From positions 62,001 to 126,000 of the forward strand of contig JADIYD010000009.1 in assembly GCA_016705475.1 (NCBI GenBank): a stretch of 64,000 bases of DNA, in the 5' to 3' direction. The notes beneath the pieces are model-generated. The model ran no database searches, had not been told where the DNA came from, and saw only the letters and a program-made list of their open reading frames with translations. This document shows positions 24,758 to 33,849 of this stretch, one piece after another. Position 1 is the stretch's first letter, and each line of letters opens with the position of its first letter. A program made the position numbers and the translations under genes. This DNA comes from Betaproteobacteria bacterium. Its GTDB lineage: Bacteria > Pseudomonadota > Gammaproteobacteria > Burkholderiales > Rhodocyclaceae.

Positions 24758-25915
24758 ATGAATAAAAATACCCGTTTCGGAATCATCGCCATTGCGCTTG
24801 CCGGCCTGGCTGGCCTGGGCTACTACGCCTACACGGCCAACCGCAGCCAGGCGGCCGGGCCTGCTGCGCCGAGCGGTGTGCCAGGCAAGCCAGCCGGAGG
24901 CGGCGCGCCGACCAGCTTTCCGACGGCGGTCGAGGTGGCCAGGGTGGTAGCCAGCGACTTTGCCGATGACGTGGCTGCTGTCGGTACCTTGAAGTCGAAC
25001 GAGTCCGTTGTCTTGCGCCCGGAAACGTCCGGACGCATTGCCTCGATTGGTTTCAGGGACGGCAGCATTGTCGCCAAGGGCACGGTTCTCGTCGTTTTCG
25101 ATGCGGCGATCCAGGATGCCGAATTGCTGCAGGCCCGGGCCAATCTGGCGCTGGCCAAAAGCAGCTACGCGCGGAATGTCGAACTGGTCGGCAAGAAATT
25201 CCTGAGTCAGCAGGCGCTCGATGCGTCGGCAGCCACCCTCAAGGTGCAGGAGGCTGCGGTGAAACTGGCTGAGGCGAAGGCTGCAAAGATGCGCATCAAG
25301 GCGCCGTTCACGGGCATGGTCGGCCTGCGCAATGTGAGCGTCGGCGATTACCTCAAGGACGGCCAGGATTTGATCAATATCGAGGACGTTGCCACGCTGC
25401 GCGTCGATTTCAAATTGCCCGAGAGCTATCTCGGCCGACTCGGCAAGGGGCAGAGCCTTGAGGTGGTTTCCGATGCGCTGCCCGGTGAGCGTTTCAAGGC
25501 TGTGCTCGATGCGGTCGACCCGATGGTCGACCAGAACGGTCGCTCAATCGCGGCTCGCGCCCGCCTCGACAACGCCAAGGGAAAACTGCGCCCGGGGATG
25601 TTCGTTCGCGTTCGGCTGCTTTTCGGCGAGCGCAAGGGTGTGCTCATGGTGCCCGAGCAGGCCATCGTTCCGGGTGCTCAGCCGGCGGTCTTCAAGGTGG
25701 TTGATGGCAAGGCCAGCCTGGTCAAGGTCAGGCTCGGTGTGCGTCGTGCTGCGCAGGTCGAGGTCGTGGACGGGCTGGCTGACGGTGATCTGGTGGTCAC
25801 GGCCGGCCAGCTGAAGCTGCGCGACGGCGCGGCAGTGCGCCCGATCGGTGATGGCGCTCCGGCAGCGCCGCCGGCCCAGCCAGCTGGCGCGACCGGGACG
25901 GCTGCCGGGAAATGA
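24758..25915 (+). CDS. RND efflux periplasmic adaptor (MFP) subunit
   Basis: The start used is the ATG at 24758 (MNKNTRFG); 24746 is also open. The protein has about 385 residues with an N-terminal membrane anchor (about residues 6-24). It then has a biotinyl-lipoyl-like region (GTLKSNESVVLRPETSGRI), a helical hairpin rich in Ala (ARANLALAKSSYARNVELV), and beta-barrel and membrane-proximal parts ending in VKVRLGVRRAAQVEVVDGL. The four-base overlap with the permease gene indicates an operon. The substrate is not readable; an outer-membrane channel gene is not in this window. Confidence 0.9.
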   Translation: MNKNTRFGIIAIALAGLAGLGYYAYTANRSQAAGPAAPSGVPGKPAGGGAPTSFPTAVEVARVVASDFADDVAAVGTLKSNESVVLRPETSGRIASIGFRDGSIVAKGTVLVVFDAAIQDAELLQARANLALAKSSYARNVELVGKKFLSQQALDASAATLKVQEAAVKLAEAKAAKMRIKAPFTGMVGLRNVSVGDYLKDGQDLINIEDVATLRVDFKLPESYLGRLGKGQSLEVVSDALPGERFKAVLDAVDPMVDQNGRSIAARARLDNAKGKLRPGMFVRVRLLFGERKGVLMVPEQAIVPGAQPAVFKVVDGKASLVKVRLGVRRAAQVEVVDGLADGDLVVTAGQLKLRDGAAVRPIGDGAPAAPPAQPAGATGTAAGK

Positions 25916-28900
25916 AGATTTCCGACATCTGCATCAAGCGGCCGGTCTTCGCGACGGTGTTGTCGCTCGTCATCATGCTGCTCGGCATCGTCTCCTACAC
26001 CCGGCTGCCGGTGCGCGAGTATCCGAAGATCGACGAGCCGGTGGTTACGGTCAACACGAACTATCGTGGTGCTTCGGCCGAGATCATCGAGTCGCAGGTG
26101 ACCAAGCCGCTCGAGGACTCGCTGGCTGGCATCGAAGGGGTGGAAGTGATCACTTCCATTTCGCGGGCCGAAAGCAGCCAGATTTCAGTGCGCTTCAAGC
26201 TCGAGCGGGCGCCGGATTCGGCGGCTTCCGATGTGCGTGACCGGGTTTCCCGCGTGCGCAACAAACTGCCGCTGGCGGTCGACGAGCCGGTCATCGCCAA
26301 GGTTGAGGCCGATGCCAATCCGGTGATCTGGATCGCTTTTTCTTCCGACAAGCATTCGGCGCTGGAGGTGACCGACGTCGCCACCCGCATCGTCAAGCCG
26401 CGCCTGCAGACCTTGCCCGGCGCCGCCGATGTGCGCGTGTTCGGCGACCGCAAGTTTGCCATGCGTATCTGGCTCGACAAGCAGCGGCTGGCGGCCTACC
26501 AGCTGACGCCGGCCGATGTCGAGGATGCGCTGCGCAAGCAGAACGTCGAGGTGCCGGCCGGCCGCATTGAGAGCCGCGAGCGCGAGTTTTCGGTGGTGGC
26601 CAATACCGACCTGAAGACACCGGAAGAATTCGGCGCGGTCGTCGTCAAGACGGTCAATGGCTATCCGGTACGGATCAGCGATCTTGGCCGGGTTGCCCTC
26701 GGTGCCGCCGAGGAGCGCAGCGCCGTGCGTTTCAAGGGGCGTTCGGCGGTGGCGCTCGGCATCATCAAGCAGGCGACGGCCAATCCGCTTGAATTGTCGA
26801 AGGCCATGCGCGCCGAGTTGCCGAAAATTACCAGCGAGTTGCCGGAAGGCATGAGCGCCAACCTGTCCTACGACTCGTCGGTGTTCATCGACCGCTCGAT
26901 CGAATCGGTATTCAAGACCATCGCCGAGGCGATCCTGCTCGTGCTGGCGATCATTTTCTTCTTCCTGCGCAACCTGCGGGCGACGCTGATTCCGCTGGTG
27001 ACCATCCCGGTATCGCTCGTCGGCGCCTTCGGCATCATGCTGGCGCTGGGCTTCACGATCAATACGCTGACGCTGCTCGCGCTCGTGCTGGCCATCGGCC
27101 TCGTTGTTGACGACGCCATCGTCGTCCTTGAAAACATCTACCGCCACATCGAGGAGGGCATGCCACGCATGCAGGCGGCGCTGCAGGGATCGAAGGAAAT
27201 CGGCTTCGCTGTGGTCGCCATGACGCTGACGCTGGCGGCGGTGTATGCCCCGGTTGCCTTCATGACCGGGCGCACCGGCAAGCTGTTTATCGAATTTGCG
27301 CTGACCTTGGCCGGCGCCGTGCTGGTTTCCGGTTTCGTTGCGCTGACCCTGTCGCCGATGATGTGCTCGGCGCTGCTCAAGCACGAGGAGAAGCATGGCA
27401 AGGCCTTCATGCTCGTCGAAGGCTTCCTGAACCGGCTCAATTCCGGCTACAAAAGGGTGTTGACCGCAGCACTCGATCATCGCTGGATCGTGTTCGTTGG
27501 CTTTGTCATCGTTGCGGCCTCCTGCGGCGTCCTGCTCAAGGAACTCAAGTCCGAACTGGCGCCGGTTGAGGATCGCGGCATCATTTTCGGCATGTTCCTT
27601 GGCCCCGAAGGCGCAACGCTCGACTACACCGAGAAATACGCGCGCCAGATCGAGGGCATCTACAGCCAGACCAAGGATGCCGAACGCTATTTCGTCGTCG
27701 CCGGCAACCCGACGGTCAGCCAGGGTATTTCGATTCTCGGCCTGACTGACTGGAACGATCGCACGCGCCGTTCGCCGGAAATCGCCAAGGAGCTGTTTCC
27801 GAAATTTGCCGGCATTCCCGGTGTCATGGCCTTCCCGATCACGCCGCCATCGCTGGGCCAGAGCCCGCGCGAACGGCCGGTCAATTTCGTCATTGTCACG
27901 TCCGCGCCTTATGCGGAGCTGCAGAAGGTGACCGGCCAGATCCTCGCCGAAGTAGCCAAGAACCCCTCGCTGACCAATGTCGATACCGATCTCAAGCTCA
28001 ACAAGCCGGAACTGTCGGTTGACGTTCGCCGCGACAAGGCAGCCGACATGGGCGTGCCGGTCGAAACCATCGGCCGGACGCTCGAAACCTTCCTCGGCGG
28101 CCGCCAGGTCACACGCTTCAAGCGCGATGGCGAGCAATACGACGTGATCGTACAGGTCGCTGAAGCCGAGCGGCGCAACCCCGACGACATTCGCGACATC
28201 TATGTGCGCGGCCGCGATGGCAGCATGATCTCGCTCGAAAATCTGGTCGATGTACGCGAGACGATCAGCCCGCGCGAGCTCAACCACTTCGGCCAGCGTC
28301 GTGCCGTGACGATTACCGCCAACCTGGCACCGGGCTACACGCTGGGCGAGGCACTGACTTTCCTCGACGGGGTTGCCAACCAGACACTCAAGCCGGGCTA
28401 CGCTGCCGACTACAACGGCCAGTCACGCGAATTCCGGCAATCATCATCATCGCTGGCCTTCACCTTCGGCCTCGCGCTGGCCTTCATCTACCTCGTGCTG
28501 GCCGCCCAGTTCGAAAGCTTCCGCGACCCCTTCATCATCATGCTGACGGTGCCGTTATCGATGGCCGGCGCCTTGCTCGCCCTCTGGCTGGCCGGTGGGA
28601 CGCTCAACGTTTACAGCCAGATCGGCCTCGTCACGCTGGTCGGCTTGATCACCAAGCACGGCATTCTGATTGTCGAATTTGCCAATCAGTTGCAGGAGAA
28701 GGGTATCGAACGCACTGCCGCAGTCATCGAATCAGCAACGCTGCGTTTGCGCCCTATTCTGATGACCACCGGCGCGATGGTGCTCGGCGCTGTGCCGCTG
28801 GCCCTGGCTACCGGGGCGGGGGCGGAATCGCGGCAGCAGATTGGCTGGGTCATCGTCGGTGGCCTGCTGCTGGGCACTTTCCTGACGCTGTTCGTGGTGC

Positions 28901-28959
28901 CAACCGTTTATTCGTTGCTGGCCGCGCGCAAGGAAGCGGTTCCCGAGGCTGCTGCTTAA
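25912..28959 (+). CDS. RND efflux permease (HAE1/AcrB-MdtB type)
   Basis: This 1015-residue inner-membrane pump has the twelve-helix plan with two large periplasmic loops. The N-terminus KISDICIKRPVFATVLS is family-typical. Helix 4 contains the proton-relay aspartates in GLVVDDAIVVLENIYRH. Later segments (LAAQFESFRDPFIIMLTVPL, LVTLVGLITKHGILIVEFA) match the second half. It likely exports hydrophobic drugs or toxic compounds with the MFP partner immediately upstream. A moderate copy of the dispersed repeat lies within it. The ends look intact. Confidence 0.95.
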   Translation: MKISDICIKRPVFATVLSLVIMLLGIVSYTRLPVREYPKIDEPVVTVNTNYRGASAEIIESQVTKPLEDSLAGIEGVEVITSISRAESSQISVRFKLERAPDSAASDVRDRVSRVRNKLPLAVDEPVIAKVEADANPVIWIAFSSDKHSALEVTDVATRIVKPRLQTLPGAADVRVFGDRKFAMRIWLDKQRLAAYQLTPADVEDALRKQNVEVPAGRIESREREFSVVANTDLKTPEEFGAVVVKTVNGYPVRISDLGRVALGAAEERSAVRFKGRSAVALGIIKQATANPLELSKAMRAELPKITSELPEGMSANLSYDSSVFIDRSIESVFKTIAEAILLVLAIIFFFLRNLRATLIPLVTIPVSLVGAFGIMLALGFTINTLTLLALVLAIGLVVDDAIVVLENIYRHIEEGMPRMQAALQGSKEIGFAVVAMTLTLAAVYAPVAFMTGRTGKLFIEFALTLAGAVLVSGFVALTLSPMMCSALLKHEEKHGKAFMLVEGFLNRLNSGYKRVLTAALDHRWIVFVGFVIVAASCGVLLKELKSELAPVEDRGIIFGMFLGPEGATLDYTEKYARQIEGIYSQTKDAERYFVVAGNPTVSQGISILGLTDWNDRTRRSPEIAKELFPKFAGIPGVMAFPITPPSLGQSPRERPVNFVIVTSAPYAELQKVTGQILAEVAKNPSLTNVDTDLKLNKPELSVDVRRDKAADMGVPVETIGRTLETFLGGRQVTRFKRDGEQYDVIVQVAEAERRNPDDIRDIYVRGRDGSMISLENLVDVRETISPRELNHFGQRRAVTITANLAPGYTLGEALTFLDGVANQTLKPGYAADYNGQSREFRQSSSSLAFTFGLALAFIYLVLAAQFESFRDPFIIMLTVPLSMAGALLALWLAGGTLNVYSQIGLVTLVGLITKHGILIVEFANQLQEKGIERTAAVIESATLRLRPILMTTGAMVLGAVPLALATGAGAESRQQIGWVIVGGLLLGTFLTLFVVPTVYSLLAARKEAVPEAAA
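27433..27469 (-). repeat. Uptake-signal-like repeat, copy 17 (moderate, inside RND permease)
   Basis: The minus strand reads CTG then CGGTCAAC (27459-27466), then TTTT and AATT tracts at the standard spacing. Confidence 0.55.
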
Positions 28960-28969
28960 CCCGGCTGCC

Positions 28970-28992
28970 ATTCCCGCGCAGGCAGGCGGGAC
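28970..28992. repeat. Partial REP-like palindrome
   Basis: ATTCCCGCGCAGGCAGGCGGGA resembles the first arm pair of the element at 12658, with four extra bases (an extra GCAG or CAGG) in the middle. It lies between the RND and miaA genes. Confidence 0.6.
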
Positions 28993-28996
28993 GAAC

Positions 28997-29956
28997 TCAG
29001 GGGTGGGCCTGATTGGCGGCGAGGAAGCTGTCGACCTGCGCAGAGACTTTGTCAGCGAGCAGTGGGTCGAGGCAGTCGATATTTTCTGCTTCGAACGAGT
29101 TGGTCAGCCAGGTGATCTGGCGTTTGGCCAACTGGCGCGTTGCGAAGATGCCGCGATCACGCAGTTCCTTGCGCGGAATCGTTCCATCCTGCGCCTCCCA
29201 GGCCTGTCGGTAGCCAACGCAGCGCATCGACGGCAGGTTGAGGCTCAGCTGGTATTTCTGGCGCAGCATGCGCACTTCGTCATCGAGCCCGGCGAGCAGC
29301 ATTTCGTCGAAACGGCGGGCGATGCGTTCGTGCAGCACGGCGCGGTCAGAGGGAAGCAGGGCAATCGACAGCAAATCGTAGGGTGGCTTCTGTTTTTCGC
29401 TCTCGGCCAGCAATTCGGACATCGGACGGCCGGTCAGCCGGCAAATTTCAAGCGCGCGCTGCAGGCGCTGGCTGTCCGTCGTGTGCAGGCGTGCTGCGGT
29501 CGACGGGTCGAGAAGGGCCAATTTCGCGTGCATGGCCGGCCAGCCTTCGGCTGCCGCCTCGGCATCGATTTCGGCACGCAAGGCAGCGTCGGCCTGCGGC
29601 AGATCGGCCAGACCGTGCAGCAGGGCGCGGAAATACAGCATCGTGCCGCCAACCAGCACGGGCACCTTGCCGGCCGCCGTGATGTCGGCCATCGCGGCCA
29701 GCACATCAGTGAGAAAACGAGCCGCCGAATAGCTTTCTTCCGGCGAAATGATGTCGATCAGGCGGTGCGGATAGCGGGCCAGCGTGGCGCGGTCCGGCTT
29801 GGCGGTGCCGACATCCATGTCGCGAAAAACCTGCGCCGAATCAACGCTGATCAGCTCCACCGGAAAACGGTCGGCTAGCGCCATGGCAGCCGCTGTCTTG
29901 CCCGACGCGGTCGGGCCCATGATCAGGATGGCAGGCGGCAGGCGGGGTGAGTTCAT
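28997..29956 (-). CDS. miaA: tRNA dimethylallyltransferase
   Basis: The 319-residue enzyme starts at 29956 (MNSPRLPPAILIMGPTASGKTA); an ATG six codons upstream is less likely. It has the P-loop GPTASGKT, the DSAQVFRDMDVGTAKP substrate loop and the QRLQRALEI segment. It installs the i6A37 modification on tRNAs that read UNN codons. miaA and mutL are neighbours in many proteobacteria; here the TIR gene, an HDOD regulator and three other genes lie between them. It runs toward the RND genes, with which it is convergent. Confidence 0.95.
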   Translation of the reverse strand: MNSPRLPPAILIMGPTASGKTAAAMALADRFPVELISVDSAQVFRDMDVGTAKPDRATLARYPHRLIDIISPEESYSAARFLTDVLAAMADITAAGKVPVLVGGTMLYFRALLHGLADLPQADAALRAEIDAEAAAEGWPAMHAKLALLDPSTAARLHTTDSQRLQRALEICRLTGRPMSELLAESEKQKPPYDLLSIALLPSDRAVLHERIARRFDEMLLAGLDDEVRMLRQKYQLSLNLPSMRCVGYRQAWEAQDGTIPRKELRDRGIFATRQLAKRQITWLTNSFEAENIDCLDPLLADKVSAQVDSFLAANQAHP

Positions 29957-29993
29957 GGCGGCGAATGCTACCACGCATGCCGGGAAGAGCCTG

Positions 29994-31100
29994 TCAGACG
30001 ATACCGGCGCGCTGCAGTTCGTCCTGAATCTGGGTATAGCCTTCCGCCACCTTATCGTTGAAATCGATACTCAGGATGCCGCCAAGATCCGAGGGAATGG
30101 CGGTCTTGACGTTCTTGACGATACAAACGCGATTTCGCCCGAAAGCACCATAGAACCAGCCGAGTTCGAAAAGAACGTTGGGCCGTGCCTGAAAATAGCT
30201 GGTGCCATCCTTTTCTACAAAGTCGTCCGGGGTTAGGAGCACAAAGGCATAGCAGCAGTTGGCGGCATGTTCTTCAAACTTGCGGATCAGCGTTTCGCCA
30301 GCACCGGGTTCTTCTTTCAGGATCACGGTCTTTAGGTTGAGGCGGTCTTCCAGTAGGTCACGCAATTCTCGCCATTTCGCCTCGTCGTGTCCGTGAACGA
30401 TGAATATCTTGTCTCCAGTCGGGGCTGGTCGCTCTTGTTTTGGGAGCGAGGCAAATACCTCGGCTCGCGTCTCCAGATGATCGGCCTGACTGGTGCACAT
30501 GTTGGCCAGGGCGATGAAGATTGGATTTGCACTGGGCGGTAACCGATCAACTTCACGATATCGTGCTACGGCATCCTGAAGCAGCTTGACGTAACCAGCG
30601 ATGTTGCCCTGATAGCCGACGATATCGGCCTGAATAAAGGCATCAACCCCGCGAAAGAGGACGGAAAGGACGGAAACGGTCGGCTTGGCCGCGTCGACGA
30701 TCTCTTCGATAGGGTTGGGGGTCTGAGCATAGTCGTTGATAATTTGCAGCGCATCGTCAATTGCGGAGAGACCCTTCGCGATTTCCTGGCGGGCTTTCGG
30801 AAAACGTCCCTCCACCTGATAGACCAGGACACGGGTCAGCGGGAGGTATACGCGCGTCAGACGGTTGAATATCCCCATCAGCAACAGGTCGTCTGGGCTG
30901 GCAAGGCGCGTGGCTGAAGTATAGATGGCATCTGATTTGCGGACAGCTGACTCCACCTCGCGAACGTTCTGTTGCATCAGGTTGGCAACGGAGTCTTGGA
31001 GCTGCTCGTTCAGAGATGCCAGTGCGTCATCGGAATCCCATCCGGAAACGTTGGTAACGGGCGTTTCGCTGCTTGGTACGAGCGGGTTTTCTGTCGTCAT
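29994..31100 (-). CDS. TIR-like domain protein, candidate immune effector
   Basis: The 368-residue product starts at 31100 with a good AAAGGGA ribosome binding site. Residues 1-225 are mostly helical and not assigned. Residues about 231-365 are a TIR-like/nucleotide-binding module of the PF10137 type. Its motifs are KIFIVHGHDEAKWRELRDLL, ILKEEPGAGETLIRKFEEHA, FVLLTPDD, then ARPNVLFELGWFYGAFGR with the conserved Glu. Such TIR-like domains form the effector half of several anti-phage proteins (CBASS/Pycsar types). No cyclase or partner gene is adjacent, and the role here is inferred. By eye the DNA looks less GC-rich than miaA, suggesting acquisition. Confidence 0.85.
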   Translation of the reverse strand: MTTENPLVPSSETPVTNVSGWDSDDALASLNEQLQDSVANLMQQNVREVESAVRKSDAIYTSATRLASPDDLLLMGIFNRLTRVYLPLTRVLVYQVEGRFPKARQEIAKGLSAIDDALQIINDYAQTPNPIEEIVDAAKPTVSVLSVLFRGVDAFIQADIVGYQGNIAGYVKLLQDAVARYREVDRLPPSANPIFIALANMCTSQADHLETRAEVFASLPKQERPAPTGDKIFIVHGHDEAKWRELRDLLEDRLNLKTVILKEEPGAGETLIRKFEEHAANCCYAFVLLTPDDFVEKDGTSYFQARPNVLFELGWFYGAFGRNRVCIVKNVKTAIPSDLGGILSIDFNDKVAEGYTQIQDELQRAGIV

Positions 31101-31226
31101 GGCGATTCCCTTTGCTGTGCGAAGGTTATTCTTGTCATATCGTGCAGCGTGGCGCGCCGAATATCAAGTTCCTTGTATCGAAGGTCTTTTTTTTGCCACT
31201 GGATCAGTATTGCCCAAAGCGGGATA

Positions 31227-31250
31227 GCGCGGTTGAAAACCGCGCTTTTC
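31227..31250 (+). terminator. Orphan plus-strand intrinsic terminator or attenuator
   Basis: A perfect 8-bp stem GCGCGGTT/AACCGCGC with a GAA loop is followed by TTTTCTTT. It reads on the plus strand inside the 362-bp gap (31101-31462) between the divergent TIR and HDOD genes. It could end a short transcript starting in that gap, or attenuate the HDOD gene. No other gene was seen in the gap. Confidence 0.65.
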
Positions 31251-31462
31251 TTTCGGGTGGGAGATCAGTTGATGCGACCCAAAATGCTTGCCGTTCGTGC
31301 GTGTCGCTCCCGTGGCTGCCTTGATCGTTTTTCAGCAGCAATTACCAGCGGTTTCGGAGGTGCCTGGCGATTTGGCGAATAGAATATCTCTACTAAATTT
31401 CTGCTCGTCCGGGCGATGCTGGCCAGATTGACGATAGCTGCATTTCTTTCGGGGTGAATTTC

Positions 31463-32809
31463 ATGTTCGGTTTCATCAAACGCGTGCTTGGCTTGGGGAG
31501 CGCCAAGTCTGCACCACTCATTGGCGAGCGAGATTCCCGTGAAAGTCAGACAGCAGCGGCCGTGGCCCATGTGCCCATGGGGCCCGTCCGAACCGCGCCG
31601 CCTGTAGTCCTGCAGCGCGACGAGATCATCGATGCACGTACGCGTATTGGCGGCTACCGTTTTTCGGCGTGCCGGCCGGAGTCCGAACAGCTTGCCGATG
31701 CCGCATCCACGCTGGAAATTCTGTCGGCCAACAACGTGGCAGCTTTTGCGACACGGCGCCTGGCGCTGATTCCGCTGGCCCATGAAGACTGGACGCGGCA
31801 GGACTACACGCCGTTGATCGGTCCGATGACGACCTTTTTGCTAGTCTTGCCAGACGGCGCAAAGGTGTCTGAGTCGTGGAACGACGTGGCGCGGGCCATT
31901 CATGCTGCCGGCGCCAGGATTGCGCTGGCAGCGAACGACATCGTGACGCATCGGCAAACCATTCTCGAACACGCCGATTACTTGCTCCTCGATTTCTCGG
32001 CGCTTTCCTTGTCCAGCCTGGAGGTTTTGCTGCGCAGCCTGCGTCAGGAAAAGCCCGGCCTCGAACTGATAGCCGACAAGGTGCGGCGCTGGCCTGAACA
32101 TCGGTACTGTGTTTCGAATGGCATTGCCTATTGTCTCGGCTCATTCACCACCGAGCCGGATGAGGAGCAGCAGGCCAAGGAAATCGGGCAGAGCCAGTTG
32201 GTCATCATCGAGATGCTCAACCAGTTGCGCAAGGATGCCGAGCTGGCCGACATCGCCCAGATTGCCAAGCGCGACCCGGGCGTCATCGTCAAGGTGATGG
32301 CCATGGCCAATTCGCCCATGGTCGGTTTGTCCCAGCCGGTGGTCAGCATTGACCAGGCGATCATGGTGCTCGGCCGGGAACAGCTCTACCGCTGGCTCTC
32401 CATCGGCATGTTCCGCGCTGGCGCGGCCTCGCCGCGCGACGAGGTGCTGCTCGAACTCGCCCTGGCCCGCGGGCGTTTCCTTGAGTTGCTGGGCCAGGAA
32501 AAACACAGCAAGCTGGAGTGCGACGAGTTTTTCCTGCTCGGCCTGCTCTCGCTGCTCGACAGCCTGCTCGGCCTGCCCATGAGCGCGGTGGTCGGCAAGC
32601 TCAATCTGTTACCCATCCTGGCCGAAGCGTTGCTCAACAGCAGCGGCCCGCTGTCCCGGCATCTGATGCTGAGCATCGCCGTCGAGAAGGGGCGGGTCCA
32701 GAACGTGGTGCGCCTTGCCAACGAGCTGGGCTATTCGCTTGAGGCCATCGAGGCTGCTTCGGTTGAAGCGATAGGCTGGGCCGAGGAAGCGGTCAATATG
32801 ACGAAGTGA
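31463..32809 (+). CDS. EAL-like/HDOD domain signalling protein (YuxH type)
   Basis: The 448-residue cytosolic protein starts at ATG 31463, with GGGG just upstream; a GTG at 31454 is the alternative. The middle region (about residues 40-220) resembles a degenerate EAL fold without the catalytic EVL signature. The C-terminal part (about residues 225-440) is an HDOD domain: LNQLRKDAELADIAQIAKRDPGVIVKVMAMANSP, then SIDQAIMVLGREQLYRWLSI. These two-domain proteins act in regulation; c-di-GMP catalysis is unlikely. It is a single-gene unit. Confidence 0.8.
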   Translation: MFGFIKRVLGLGSAKSAPLIGERDSRESQTAAAVAHVPMGPVRTAPPVVLQRDEIIDARTRIGGYRFSACRPESEQLADAASTLEILSANNVAAFATRRLALIPLAHEDWTRQDYTPLIGPMTTFLLVLPDGAKVSESWNDVARAIHAAGARIALAANDIVTHRQTILEHADYLLLDFSALSLSSLEVLLRSLRQEKPGLELIADKVRRWPEHRYCVSNGIAYCLGSFTTEPDEEQQAKEIGQSQLVIIEMLNQLRKDAELADIAQIAKRDPGVIVKVMAMANSPMVGLSQPVVSIDQAIMVLGREQLYRWLSIGMFRAGAASPRDEVLLELALARGRFLELLGQEKHSKLECDEFFLLGLLSLLDSLLGLPMSAVVGKLNLLPILAEALLNSSGPLSRHLMLSIAVEKGRVQNVVRLANELGYSLEAIEAASVEAIGWAEEAVNMTK

Positions 32810-32843
32810 GGCGCGCTGCGCCTCTTTGCTCCGGCAGGGTGAC

Positions 32844-33656
32844 TCAACAACTCCGGCCGCTCGCCCGGGTAAAGCCGAAGCCGCCTTCGCCGAAGCCGGC
32901 GGGCTGTATGCAGATGCGCATGGTCAGCGAGCGGGCAGCCCTGTCGAGATCGGCCGGGAAGGGCGAGAAGGGGATGGAACGTTCGACCACGGCCTTGACG
33001 AAGGCGATCTCGTCGGCCTGATCGCCGGCATTGACGACCTTGAAGGATTTCATCGAACCGTCCGGGTTGATCTTGAACTCGATGGAAGCCGGCCGCACGC
33101 CCTTGGCACGCGGGTCATTCTTGACGAAGCTGGCGCTGCGGTTGAGGCGCCTGAGCAGGCCTTCCAGATATATTTCCAGGCTGAACGGGTCGGGCGGGGC
33201 TGCATTGGGACGGAGGTCGAGCATGGCGCTGCCGGCTGACTCTTCCCGCGCCTGCTTCCACGCTTCCTCGCGGGCCATGGTTTTTGAACGCTGGGCCAGC
33301 GTCGGTTTGGGGACGGTCCTAGCGTTGTTGTCGAGTTCGTCGAGAAATCGGTTCATGTCCGCCTTTTCCGCCGTAGTCCATTGCGGGGCGCTGGCTACCG
33401 AGGTTTTGCCCGGCTTGTTGGTGGTCAGCAGCCTTGGGCGTTCCGGCTTCGTTTTCGACGGCTTCTGACGCGCCTCGGGGGTGTTTGCGGGTTCCGTCGA
33501 AACCGGTTTGCTCAGTCGCGCCTCCATGCGCGGCGGGTTCGATACTTCCTCCGGCTCATGCCGCGGAATCAGCAGAATCAGCGCATGTATCAGGAGCGAG
33601 GCGGCAAACGCGATAAGCGGTGCACGCCGGGCCGGCGAGGAGTGGGACGCGAACAT
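32844..33656 (-). CDS. TonB-like periplasmic energy transducer
   Basis: The start used is 33656 (MFASHSSPARRAPL), giving 270 residues; upstream frame is open to 33710. It has one N-terminal membrane helix (LIAFAASLLIHALILLI), a Pro/Lys-rich region, and a C-terminal TonB-type domain with FSLEIYLEGLLRRLNRSAS and VEFKINPDGSMKSFKVV-like strands. TonB proteins transmit proton-motive force to outer-membrane receptors. No exbBD is adjacent; partners for the TonB-dependent receptor at 43.9 kb may act with it but this is not shown. Confidence 0.7.
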   Translation of the reverse strand: MFASHSSPARRAPLIAFAASLLIHALILLIPRHEPEEVSNPPRMEARLSKPVSTEPANTPEARQKPSKTKPERPRLLTTNKPGKTSVASAPQWTTAEKADMNRFLDELDNNARTVPKPTLAQRSKTMAREEAWKQAREESAGSAMLDLRPNAAPPDPFSLEIYLEGLLRRLNRSASFVKNDPRAKGVRPASIEFKINPDGSMKSFKVVNAGDQADEIAFVKAVVERSIPFSPFPADLDRAARSLTMRICIQPAGFGEGGFGFTRASGRSC

Positions 33657-33796
33657 CGGCAGTATTTTAGGCGGCGTAGCCGATGCGTGGCTGTAACGAT
33701 GTGTTGCCATGGGGACTGATCAAGTCCGCTCAGAGCAGGAATGGGACGTTTTCCGGGGCGATGGGCTGCAGTCGGCGGCGGAAGCCAGCACCACGC

Positions 33797-33833
33797 TATT
33801 TGATTTTTGGCCTGAATTACCGGTTGACCGTGG
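33797..33833 (-). repeat. Uptake-signal-like repeat, copy 7
   Basis: The minus strand reads CCA then CGGTCAAC (33823-33830), then TAATT, AAAAAT and AAAT tracts. Intergenic, right after the membrane-protein gene stop. Confidence 0.85.
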
Positions 33834-33849
33834 CGTTATCCGGCAAAAG

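Noticed and set aside
26185..28287. 700-aa open frame on the minus strand
   Set aside because: Antisense to the RND permease; a GC-rich codon shadow.
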